From Tolypothrix sp. PCC 7712 (lineage in GTDB: Bacteria > Cyanobacteriota > Cyanobacteriia > Cyanobacteriales > Nostocaceae): DNA of 64,000 nt. Within the stretch, counting starts at the first letter, position 1, and each line of letters begins with the position of its first letter. Below, in pieces: positions 23,916 through 31,473 of the stretch. The stretch lies in NCBI RefSeq assembly GCF_025860405.1, contig NZ_CP063785.1, forward strand, positions 4,961,390-5,025,389, read 5' to 3'. The translations under genes and the position numbers were made by a program. Below the pieces are notes generated by a model that was not told the origin of the DNA, did not search any database, and worked only from the letters and a program-made list of their open reading frames with translations.

Positions 23916-24749
23916 ATGATACCAGCAATCATTGCCTTTCTCATGATTGGCATAGTTATCACCGCAATTTTAATCAGTCCCCTGTTAATTAAACAACGAC
24001 GCAAACGTTTAAAATCTCGTCCTTTTCCACCTCTATGGAATGCCATTATTGAAAATAATCTGCCGATTTATCTCCAACTTTCACCCCCAGAACGCAGACG
24101 ACTTCAGGGACATATTCAAGTCTTCTTAACCGAAAAACAATTCATTGGCTGTAAAGGATTACAAGTCACAGAAGAAATGAAAATAACTATTGCATCTGTG
24201 GCTTGTTTGCTATTACTCAATGAACGAGGTGAATACTTCTCAAAATTGCGTTCAATTTTAGTTTATCCCAGCGCTTATTTAGTAACTGAAACCGTCGCTA
24301 CGGGAGAGTATGTAGTCGAAGAAAGGCGAGAAGCCAGATTAGGTGAATCTTGGAGTCGCGATCAAGTGGTACTTTCTTGGGAACAGGTGCAACAAGATAC
24401 GCAAAACTGGCAAGATGGACATAATGTAGTGCTGCATGAATTTGCCCATCAATTAGATCAAGAAGATGGTGACACCCAAGGTGTACCGATTTTACCAAAT
24501 AAATCAGATTACCCAATTTGGGCACAGGTAATGACAGCAGAATATCAACAACTCTGCAATGATGTGCAGCAAGGTGTGAAAACTGTGATTAATAGCTATG
24601 GTGCAACTAATCCTGCTGAGTTTTTCGCAGTCGCCACAGAAACCTTTTTTGAGAAGCCTCATCAGTTGTTACACCAGCATCCGCGATTATATGAGTTACT
24701 GCAACGTTACTATGAAGTTAATCCTCGGCAATGGGGATTTAAGGATTGA
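23916..24749 (+). CDS. mtfA: Zinc-dependent peptidase of the M90/MtfA family
   Basis: 277 residues. One N-terminal transmembrane helix (IIAFLMIGIVITAILISPLL), a short basic region and the gluzincin domain with H174-E-F-A-H178 (NVVLHEFAHQLDQEDG) and a downstream glutamate in ATETFFEKPHQL. MtfA in E. coli is a zinc aminopeptidase that binds the Mlc repressor. Cyanobacterial homologues with a membrane anchor have no assigned target. It starts at ATG 23916 and is followed by a hairpin that could terminate it. Confidence 0.88.
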   Translation: MIPAIIAFLMIGIVITAILISPLLIKQRRKRLKSRPFPPLWNAIIENNLPIYLQLSPPERRRLQGHIQVFLTEKQFIGCKGLQVTEEMKITIASVACLLLLNERGEYFSKLRSILVYPSAYLVTETVATGEYVVEERREARLGESWSRDQVVLSWEQVQQDTQNWQDGHNVVLHEFAHQLDQEDGDTQGVPILPNKSDYPIWAQVMTAEYQQLCNDVQQGVKTVINSYGATNPAEFFAVATETFFEKPHQLLHQHPRLYELLQRYYEVNPRQWGFKD

Positions 24750-24753
24750 TAAA

Positions 24754-24786
24754 TGAAAAACTCCACCCACAAGGGGATGGAGTTTT
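24754..24786 (+). terminator. Hairpin AAAAACTCCA...TGGAGTTTTT after mtfA
   Basis: A 10-bp stem with a T-run on the right arm, 4 bases after the stop. It is also one end of a larger repeated element present in the opposite orientation at 52073-52282 and 62719-62879, so it may be a repeat that doubles as terminator. Confidence 0.7.
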
Positions 24787-24856
24787 TGGGCATGGGGAAT
24801 CGGGCATGGGGCATGGGAAAGAACATACCAATGCCCAATGCCCAATGCCCCATTCT

Positions 24857-25642
24857 CTAGCATTCAGCACTCAGAACTGTTTGGGCTGCAGATATAGCAG
24901 TTGCGATCGCATTCTCAATGGCAATATCTTTCTTGGGGAAGATGATATCTTCAGAAACAGTACGTTGAGCAACTACAGCGCACACAGCAGCAGCAGCAAA
25001 TTGGTAAACTCCTGCCATTTTAAATAGTGTGCCGCATTCCATTTCATAGTTCAAGATATTTAAGTGGCGATATTCTTCGGTAATTCCTTGTAGCGATCGC
25101 ATTAAATATGGATTAGCTGAATCTATGCGTTCTTGTCCTTCATAAAAGGTATCGACTGATGCTGTAATTCCTAAATGATGCTCAAAACCTAATTTTTGTG
25201 CTGCTTTGACTAAAGCAACTGTGAGAAACGGATCGGCTGCGGCTGGATACTCGATAGGTGCAATATCATTAGCTGCACCTTGGCGACACAATGCGGCATT
25301 ACTAATCACAATACTACCAACAGCTACATGAGGTTGAATTGAGCCGCAAGTACCAATGCGAATAATTTGCCGGATTCCTACCTGGACTAATTCATTAACT
25401 ACAATACTTAAGGAAGGCGCACCCATGCCACTAGTCGCTGATAAGATAGGGCAACCATTGGCTAAATATCCTAAATAACTATTCAGCCCCCGATTATCTG
25501 ATAATAATTTCACATTTTGCAAATGATTTTGGGCGATTAGAGATGCACGTTCCGGATCGCCAGATAACAGCGCTAATGTGGGCGGTTTTGCACCCAAATC
25601 CGCTTGTTCAAAGCCAATGTGGTAAAAGCGTTTACTGCACAT
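24857..25642 (-). CDS. udp: Uridine phosphorylase-type nucleoside phosphorylase
   Basis: 261 residues of the PNP/UDP phosphorylase family 1. Segments are LLSGDPERASLIA (phosphate loop), SATSGMGAPSLSIVVNEL, IIRIGTCGSIQPHVAVG and NYEMECGTLFKMAGVY, the last with the Met-Glu pair that holds the ribose. The wording is closest to uridine phosphorylase. It cleaves uridine with phosphate to uracil and ribose-1-phosphate in pyrimidine salvage. The start at 25642 gives the family length. It converges on mtfA; the upstream region is a long repeat cluster, so its promoter may lie within repeated DNA. Confidence 0.85.
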   Translation of the reverse strand: MCSKRFYHIGFEQADLGAKPPTLALLSGDPERASLIAQNHLQNVKLLSDNRGLNSYLGYLANGCPILSATSGMGAPSLSIVVNELVQVGIRQIIRIGTCGSIQPHVAVGSIVISNAALCRQGAANDIAPIEYPAAADPFLTVALVKAAQKLGFEHHLGITASVDTFYEGQERIDSANPYLMRSLQGITEEYRHLNILNYEMECGTLFKMAGVYQFAAAAVCAVVAQRTVSEDIIFPKKDIAIENAIATAISAAQTVLSAEC

Positions 25643-25724
25643 AAGGCAACAGAATTCAGTTCAGAATCATCTTATACCAATTTGCAAACAGAATGGGACA
25701 GATGGTAGGGGCAAGGCATATTGG

Positions 25725-26033
25725 TGTCAACTTAACGTGAAACCCGCTTTGTAAGTAACCACGCAAAATTAATTACAGTCATTGCGAGCGCAGCGAAGCA
25801 ATCTCAACCCTTGCGATTGCTTCATTCCGCTCCGCTCCATTCGCAATGACATTGTGTAATTAATTTTGTTTAACTACTTAGCTAGGTTTTCGCCCTCACC
25901 CCCAACCCCTCTCCCACCGGGAGAGGGGAGCAAGAGATTTAATTCCCCTTCTCCTGGGGGAGAAGGGGTTAGGGGATGAGGGCGAAAGTTTTGTACAACG
26001 CCCGCCCTATATCGCTTTTAGCTTAAGTTGACA
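25725..26033 (+). mobile_element. Family D repeat with a nested family A insertion
   Basis: TGTCAACTTAA at 25725 and TTAAGTTGACA ending at 26033. Without the inserted 125 bp and one TA it is 182 bp long, matching the other copies. The uninterrupted sequence CCCGCTTTGTAGCTAGG is seen in copies at 20330 and 26050. Confidence 0.9.
25754..25878 (+). mobile_element. Family A repeat, 125 bp, with TA target duplication
   Basis: Inserted into GCTTTG-TA-GCTAGG of the family D element, with TA at 25752-25753 and 25879-25880. Comparison with two empty family D copies proves the boundaries. TA duplication suggests mobilisation by an IS630/Tc1-mariner type transposase. Confidence 0.95.
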
Positions 26034-26049
26034 CATAAGGGCACATTGG

Positions 26050-26220
26050 TGTCAACTAACGTGAAACCCGCTTTGTAGCTAGGTTTCGCCCTCACCCCCA
26101 ACCCCTCTCCCGGTGGGAGAGGGGAGCAAGAGATTTAGTTCCCCTTCTCCCCCAGGAGAAGGGGTTAGGGGATGAGGGCGCGAGGTATTTGTACAACGCC
26201 TGCCCTATATAGCTTTTAGC
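26050..26220 (+). mobile_element. Family D repeat, second tandem copy, right end missing
   Basis: It starts TGTCAACTAACGTGAAACC 16 bases after the previous copy and ends near AGCTTTTAGC, without the right inverted repeat. Confidence 0.8.
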
Positions 26221-26286
26221 GGTAAGTTTTGTCCCTTTCCCCCTTTCTCCCTTTCCCTTTCCCCTTCTTAATGCGAGTTCTATTGT

Positions 26287-27393
26287 TTAATTAATTTCTA
26301 AAATATATACATCATTATCAAAACTATTATTACCTGCAGAAGTATCAATCCATAAGCCACCATACACAATCATTTGATGATTAAATTGAATAGTTGAGTG
26401 ACCAAATCTTGGAGGAGGAAATTTACCTGCTATTTCTGGAACAGTGTAAGTATAAGTGCCAGAATTAGCTGCTGATATATCAGGCATATTTAATAATACG
26501 ACATCGCCAATCGTTACATGGCTAATACCATTACCGGGTGACATTCCCGCAAATAAAACGAGGTGATCTGCAAATTCTCCATAGCCATGAATTGTGCGCC
26601 AAGGAATTGCATTTTCATCATCATATTCTTCATATTCATCATAATCATCTTCATCATCATCAGGGAATAAAATGTTGTATGTATAGTTTTCTATGCCTTC
26701 TACTTGGGCTTGTTGCCACTGAAAGTTTGATATATTTTCATTCTCTAAATCTGGAATTTCTAAAGTGAAGATATCTAAGCAAAATCCCCCGTAAGCAGCG
26801 TCTCCCAGAAATTTAACTAAGGTGTTACCGCGAATTTTTAAACCTGCTAAAGCCGCGCTAGAAGATTTTTCTGGTGAGATATTTAGCCACTGCATTTTAG
26901 TCAGGTCGAGAATATGTAGTTCATCTCTGGCAGTGTAAATATCATAAGAACCACCATCAATAAATAATTTATCTTGAAATATGACTGCACTATGATGACA
27001 ACGTGCGTCTGGTGGAGTTCCCTGGGGGATAATTTCTGACCATTGCCAAGTTTTGAGATTGAGAATGTGAAGGGCAACATCACTAAAAATATAGCCGCCA
27101 TCTTGTGATGTTTCATATCCTCCCCATACCAGCATTTTATCCTCATATAAAACGGCAGTATGAAAGCTTCTATTGGCAGGAATATTTCCCGAAACTTGAG
27201 GTTGTGTCCAAGTCCAAGATTCTAAATCAAGCAAGTGAACATCACATAAAGTTTCAGATGTATCGTTCTTTTCTCCACCAAAAATAATCATGGAATTTTG
27301 ATATGTAATGGCAGAATGACCGTATCTAGGTTGAGGTAATTCACCCAAAATCTGAGGCTGTTTCCAAATAAATTGTGGGGGTTGTAATTTCAT
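26287..27393 (-). CDS. Kelch-repeat beta-propeller protein
   Basis: 368 residues containing about five or six kelch motifs: paired RYGHSA / GG...D segments such as PRYGHSAITYQNSMIIFGG, NRSFHTAVLYEDKMLVWGG, ARCHHSAVIFQDKLFIDGG and PRFGHSTIQFNHQMIVYGG. They predict a beta-propeller for protein or ligand binding. No signal peptide, so it is probably cytoplasmic. An acidic insert (DDDEDDYDEYEEYDDE, about residues 247-263) sits in one blade. The gene begins 4 bases after the GH3-type gene ends, on the same strand, so the two are almost certainly co-transcribed and may work together. Confidence 0.85.
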   Translation of the reverse strand: MKLQPPQFIWKQPQILGELPQPRYGHSAITYQNSMIIFGGEKNDTSETLCDVHLLDLESWTWTQPQVSGNIPANRSFHTAVLYEDKMLVWGGYETSQDGGYIFSDVALHILNLKTWQWSEIIPQGTPPDARCHHSAVIFQDKLFIDGGSYDIYTARDELHILDLTKMQWLNISPEKSSSAALAGLKIRGNTLVKFLGDAAYGGFCLDIFTLEIPDLENENISNFQWQQAQVEGIENYTYNILFPDDDEDDYDEYEEYDDENAIPWRTIHGYGEFADHLVLFAGMSPGNGISHVTIGDVVLLNMPDISAANSGTYTYTVPEIAGKFPPPRFGHSTIQFNHQMIVYGGLWIDTSAGNNSFDNDVYILEIN

Positions 27394-27397
27394 AAGT

Positions 27398-28906
27398 TTA
27401 TATGCTTTGCAATTCTTGTAAAAGTTCAGTGCTAATAGGTGATGTTGCCAAAATTGGATGCTTAATACCTCCCCAAATACTTCCTGTGCGGAGACGATGT
27501 AAGGCTAATATCTCTGGAATTTGAGGAGAAATTATAACTTGCGGTGGTGCCAGTTGACCAAGCGATCGCGCCCTTTGATAATGATATGACTGTGATAACA
27601 CCTCATCTAGTTGTTGAGCCAGGATTTCTGGTGTTGCTGGTGCTGAATCGAGTAATAAAATATACTGTGCTGGCTCGGCAAGACTGACTAAGCTTTTAAA
27701 ACAGCCTTCTGGTAAATTCATGCTATGCAACGCATCATGGACAAAGTTAGATTGCAACTTCTCCCCCACCAAATCGCTGACAGCTTGATGTCTTCCCAGA
27801 AACTCTAAACAGGGGGTTTGGCGATAGTAATGCGTCACCCGGATGCGATCGCCTATGCGATAACGATACAAACCGCCTTTCTGTGACAAAATTATGGTGT
27901 ATTCTTCTCCCTGTTGGAGTTCGTGTAAACGATACACCGAACCGCTATTATCCTCAAACTCAAAAAACACTTCATCCAGAACCGGAACATAACCCCCAGC
28001 CGCAATTAAGGGAATCGTCATCGGTGCTTCGGTGGCTAGTAGTCCTTTCCCTTGAAGCAACACCCCCGGAAACTGCGATCGCAATCCTTTGGCTTGATCG
28101 GCGGCGTTGGCGCTATCCCAGCAAGAAATCAGCTTTAAATCTGTCCATAGTTGCGTCCAAGGTATCGGATTTTCGCCCAGAAGTTGCAAGCGCTTGCGCG
28201 ATATTTTATTGTGTAATTCTTGTTGTAATAATGCTTGATTTTCTTGGATGTATTTTAAATGTACTTGCAGAAAGCTCGGACTCCAAATCGAAATAATTTC
28301 TAATTTTTCTGATTGTAATAAAGCCAACGCTAGTTGATGTTTAAATTCTTGGGCGTTGTGTAGGCGATTGAGGTTAGTTGGCATGACTAACCAAGGACGC
28401 AGCAACCACCGCAACCAGCCATCTAAATAATCTAAGTCGTCTTGTAAAGATGTGGAATCCGTGACATTTAATTGCGGCGATATACAAGCGTAAATTTTAC
28501 CAGTAGAAAATCTCGGGCCATGTTTAATTAAATCATAAGCCCACACACAAAACATTTGATTAAATGAGCGTCGTAAAGACAAAGTATAAGGAATCCATTT
28601 TATCGCCCCACTACTGCCTGAGGTTTTTTCATAAAATAAAATTGGTTCGGTAGTTAAGGGTATTTGCTGACGCTTTTGATGTCCTAAAATCCAAGGTGCC
28701 AACGCATCATAATCAACAATTGGCACATCTTGCCAATCGGCTACAGAGCGAATTTTTAAGGCTTTGCCATAGTCGCTAGCAATCAGGCGATCGCAAATTT
28801 CTTGCTGTACAGATAGCTGTGTTAATTCTGGAGCAACTAATGCTTGTTCAAATCGTTGGTAAGTATTGGCAAATAGTTGCCCAAAACCTTGAATAATCGG
28901 GCGCAT
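27398..28906 (-). CDS. GH3-family adenylate-forming (acyl acid amido synthetase-like) protein
   Basis: About 502 residues of the GH3 family, best known from plants where members conjugate auxin or jasmonate to amino acids. Visible motifs are YEKTSGSSGAIKWIPYT (ATP/AMP motif I), EVFFEFED and GLYRYRIGDRIRVT (motif III). No hormone-specific residues can be judged from here. In bacteria the substrate is unknown. A GTG two codons upstream (28912) is an alternative start to ATG 28906. The kelch gene follows 4 bases downstream. Confidence 0.85.
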   Translation of the reverse strand: MRPIIQGFGQLFANTYQRFEQALVAPELTQLSVQQEICDRLIASDYGKALKIRSVADWQDVPIVDYDALAPWILGHQKRQQIPLTTEPILFYEKTSGSSGAIKWIPYTLSLRRSFNQMFCVWAYDLIKHGPRFSTGKIYACISPQLNVTDSTSLQDDLDYLDGWLRWLLRPWLVMPTNLNRLHNAQEFKHQLALALLQSEKLEIISIWSPSFLQVHLKYIQENQALLQQELHNKISRKRLQLLGENPIPWTQLWTDLKLISCWDSANAADQAKGLRSQFPGVLLQGKGLLATEAPMTIPLIAAGGYVPVLDEVFFEFEDNSGSVYRLHELQQGEEYTIILSQKGGLYRYRIGDRIRVTHYYRQTPCLEFLGRHQAVSDLVGEKLQSNFVHDALHSMNLPEGCFKSLVSLAEPAQYILLLDSAPATPEILAQQLDEVLSQSYHYQRARSLGQLAPPQVIISPQIPEILALHRLRTGSIWGGIKHPILATSPISTELLQELQSI

Positions 28907-29572
28907 AGTCACAATTAAAGTTATCTAATTAACTAGATGTTAGCGTATAAATAACTGCTTGTATTGATATTTACTTATAAATTCAAACCCCCTATAAACA
29001 ATGTAGTACCCGCTATAAATTAGACCAATTCTATTACTGAAGCCAACGTATCAAACTTTTAATATCTGATTCTCTGACTGAAATAAAAGTTCTCTTTAAT
29101 GCAAGTTGTTTGACCTTAATTTTTTAACCACATATCTTGAGATTGTGACCCATTTTGTTGACTCATAATCTCTGCAAACCTAGCTACATAGAGAGAATAA
29201 GATAAACCTGAACAATCTATATATTATTTAAATAAAAAATATAAAATTATTTTGCTTCAGCGTTTATAAATAAATGTATAATCACAGTAAATGAGGAAAA
29301 ATCAGCTTTTTAATTTGTAGTTGCCTGGATTTGAGTTAATTAGTGCATATAGATGACTTAAACCTCCAGACAACGCTGTAATTTTTCCAATTTGTGGGAA
29401 TAGCCGTCACTAAATCAATTCAATATCTCTGCCAACAAACCAGCAATGTAATTAGTGCGATCGCCCAGGTAATGTCGTCACAAAAAAAGCGATGCAAGTA
29501 ACTGCTATGAGCAAAATTGCTGACTGAATATTTGAGAACGCAGACAACACCACAAAAAGCTCAAAGACATCG
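28907..29572. other. AT-rich intergenic region upstream of the TPS cluster
   Basis: About 660 bases between the divergent GH3 and tpsB genes, with no plausible gene. It includes the promoter-like sequence described at 29269-29286, which recurs upstream of the caspase-like gene. Confidence 0.5.
29269..29286 (+). promoter_or_regulatory. Promoter-like 18-mer with TATAAT, shared with 34695-34712
   Basis: AATAAATGTATAATCACA occurs exactly twice in the window, about 290 bases upstream of tpsB and about 210 bases upstream of the caspase-like gene. It contains a consensus -10 box (TATAAT, 29277-29282). No good -35 box is visible at either site. Confidence 0.4.
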
Positions 29573-31327
29573 ATGAACTTAAAATTGCTAACAACAAAGA
29601 TAATTAGCATGGGCAATTATGCGATCGCCAAACATCTTTTATTTGCCTTCTGGCTGCTAATGTCACCTGCGATCGCTCAAACTTCTCCCATCCCCATAGA
29701 CACCAAACCAAATCCCAATCTTGAAAGGTTTCCCCAACCTTTACCCACACTTCAACCCCTTCCACCCAAACAAGAACAACCAACTCTTCCAGTACCACCA
29801 CCCACACCCACACCAGAACAGCCAAATATCACCATACCCATCACTAAAATTGCTGTTGTCGGTAGTACTATCCTCACTCAAGAGCAAATTACCACAATTA
29901 CCCAACCCTTTGAAGGGCGTTCCATCACTCTCAAAGAACTCCAAACCGTTGCAGATAGTATTACTCAGCTTTATTTAAATCGAGGTTATTTAACCTCTAG
30001 AGCAATTATCACAGAACAAACAATTACTGATGGGATTGTCAAAATCCAAGTAATTGAAGGTTCTTTAGAAAAAATCGAAATCAAGGGAACTCAAAGGTTG
30101 AATCCAGGCTATGTACGTAGTCGTGTGAACTTAGCAGTTGGTAAGCCCTTGAGAGCCGATAAGATAGAGGAGCAATTACAGCTACTCCAACAAGATTCTC
30201 TATTTACCAGTGTAGAAGCTCTTCTTACACCAGGAACTAATATCGGTCAAAGTATTCTCACAGTGCGAGTTAAAGAAGCCAATACCATTAGTGGGAATAT
30301 TGGAGTAGATAACTACTCATCTGCGGCTGTAGGTACCCCACGTTTTGGAGGTGTCATTAGCGATCGCAACCTTAGCGGTTTAGGTGATGAATTTAGCGCT
30401 TCCTATTATCGTTCGATCACTGGTGGTTCTAACTCCTTTGACTTTAGCTATCGATTACCAGTCAATGCCATGAATGGCATATTGCAACTACGCTATTCTC
30501 CCAGTGATAGCAAAGTGACGCAACCGCCATTTTCAGAGTTAAATATTACAGGCGATAACCAGTTGTATGAAATCAGCTATCGTCAACCCTTGGTGAGAAC
30601 TCCCCGTGAAGAATTTGCCTTATCTTTAGGTTTAACATTGCAGAATGGGCGCAATACCTATATATTTGATGGCATCCGGAGGCCTGTAGGTATTGGTTCA
30701 GATAGCGAAGGTAAGACCAGAACCAGAGTTTTAAAGTTTGGGCAAGATTATATTAAACGCGATATGCAAGGTGCATGGGCATTGCGATCGCAATTTAGTT
30801 TTGGTTTAGATATCTTCGATGCCACGATTAACTCTGATGGTATCCCCGATGGTAGTTTCTTTAGCTGGTTAGGACAAATACAGAGAGTACAACGCCTGGG
30901 GAGAGACAACTTACTCATAGCCCAAGCCGATATCCAACTGACACCAGACACCTTGCTATCTGCACAACAGTTTTCCCTTGGTGGTGGACAATCTCTGCGT
31001 GGTTATCGCCAAAATGCCCGTACAGGAGACAATGGTTTTCGGATATCCCTAGAAGACAGGATAGCAATTTTACGCGATCGCGCCGGATTACCAAACCTGC
31101 AACTTGCACCATTTGTCGATATGGGTGCTGTCTGGAACACTGTCAACAATCCCAGTCAACTACCAAAGCAAACCTTTTTAGCATCTGCTGGCTTAGGGAT
31201 ACTGTGGGAACCCCTACCCCGCCTACTGATGCGCCTAGATTATGCAGTTCCCTTCATAGATTTAAGCGATCGCACTCAGGATATGCAAGACCAAGGTTTT
31301 AGCTTTAGTGTCAACTACAGTTTTTAA
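29573..31327 (+). CDS. Two-partner secretion outer-membrane transporter (TpsB, ShlB/FhaC type)
   Basis: 584 residues. An N-terminal signal peptide ends near PAIAQTS (about residue 36); ATG at 29609 is a possible later start. A proline-rich linker (about 40-85) precedes two POTRA domains (about 90-165, ITKIAVVGSTILTQEQI, and 165-240) and a C-terminal 16-strand-type barrel (about 255-584) with GNIGVDNYSS, SLGGGQSLRGYRQNARTGDNG and a terminal Phe (FSFSVNYSF), as expected for Omp85-superfamily proteins. TpsB proteins move a partner TpsA across the outer membrane; tpsA follows 146 bases downstream. Confidence 0.92.
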   Translation: MNLKLLTTKIISMGNYAIAKHLLFAFWLLMSPAIAQTSPIPIDTKPNPNLERFPQPLPTLQPLPPKQEQPTLPVPPPTPTPEQPNITIPITKIAVVGSTILTQEQITTITQPFEGRSITLKELQTVADSITQLYLNRGYLTSRAIITEQTITDGIVKIQVIEGSLEKIEIKGTQRLNPGYVRSRVNLAVGKPLRADKIEEQLQLLQQDSLFTSVEALLTPGTNIGQSILTVRVKEANTISGNIGVDNYSSAAVGTPRFGGVISDRNLSGLGDEFSASYYRSITGGSNSFDFSYRLPVNAMNGILQLRYSPSDSKVTQPPFSELNITGDNQLYEISYRQPLVRTPREEFALSLGLTLQNGRNTYIFDGIRRPVGIGSDSEGKTRTRVLKFGQDYIKRDMQGAWALRSQFSFGLDIFDATINSDGIPDGSFFSWLGQIQRVQRLGRDNLLIAQADIQLTPDTLLSAQQFSLGGGQSLRGYRQNARTGDNGFRISLEDRIAILRDRAGLPNLQLAPFVDMGAVWNTVNNPSQLPKQTFLASAGLGILWEPLPRLLMRLDYAVPFIDLSDRTQDMQDQGFSFSVNYSF

Positions 31328-31364
31328 CCTCACTTTTGTGAAATTCCTGGAGTCAGCAAAGCAC

Positions 31365-31415
31365 AGCTAAACCAACGTCATTCTCTCTACAAAATGCTGA
31401 TGTGTTGGTTTGGCT
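31365..31415 (+). other. Long hairpin between tpsB and tpsA
   Basis: AGCTAAACCAAC (31365-31376) pairs with GTTGGTTTGGCT (31404-31415), one G-U pair, and the stem can extend inwards (GTCA/TGAT) with a bulge. There is no T-run, so it may stabilise or attenuate mRNA between the two genes and set their ratio. Confidence 0.6.
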
Positions 31416-31473
31416 TCTCCTAGAAAACTATACATTTACCTAACTTCGCCACAATCAAATTAGGAGTCCTAAT

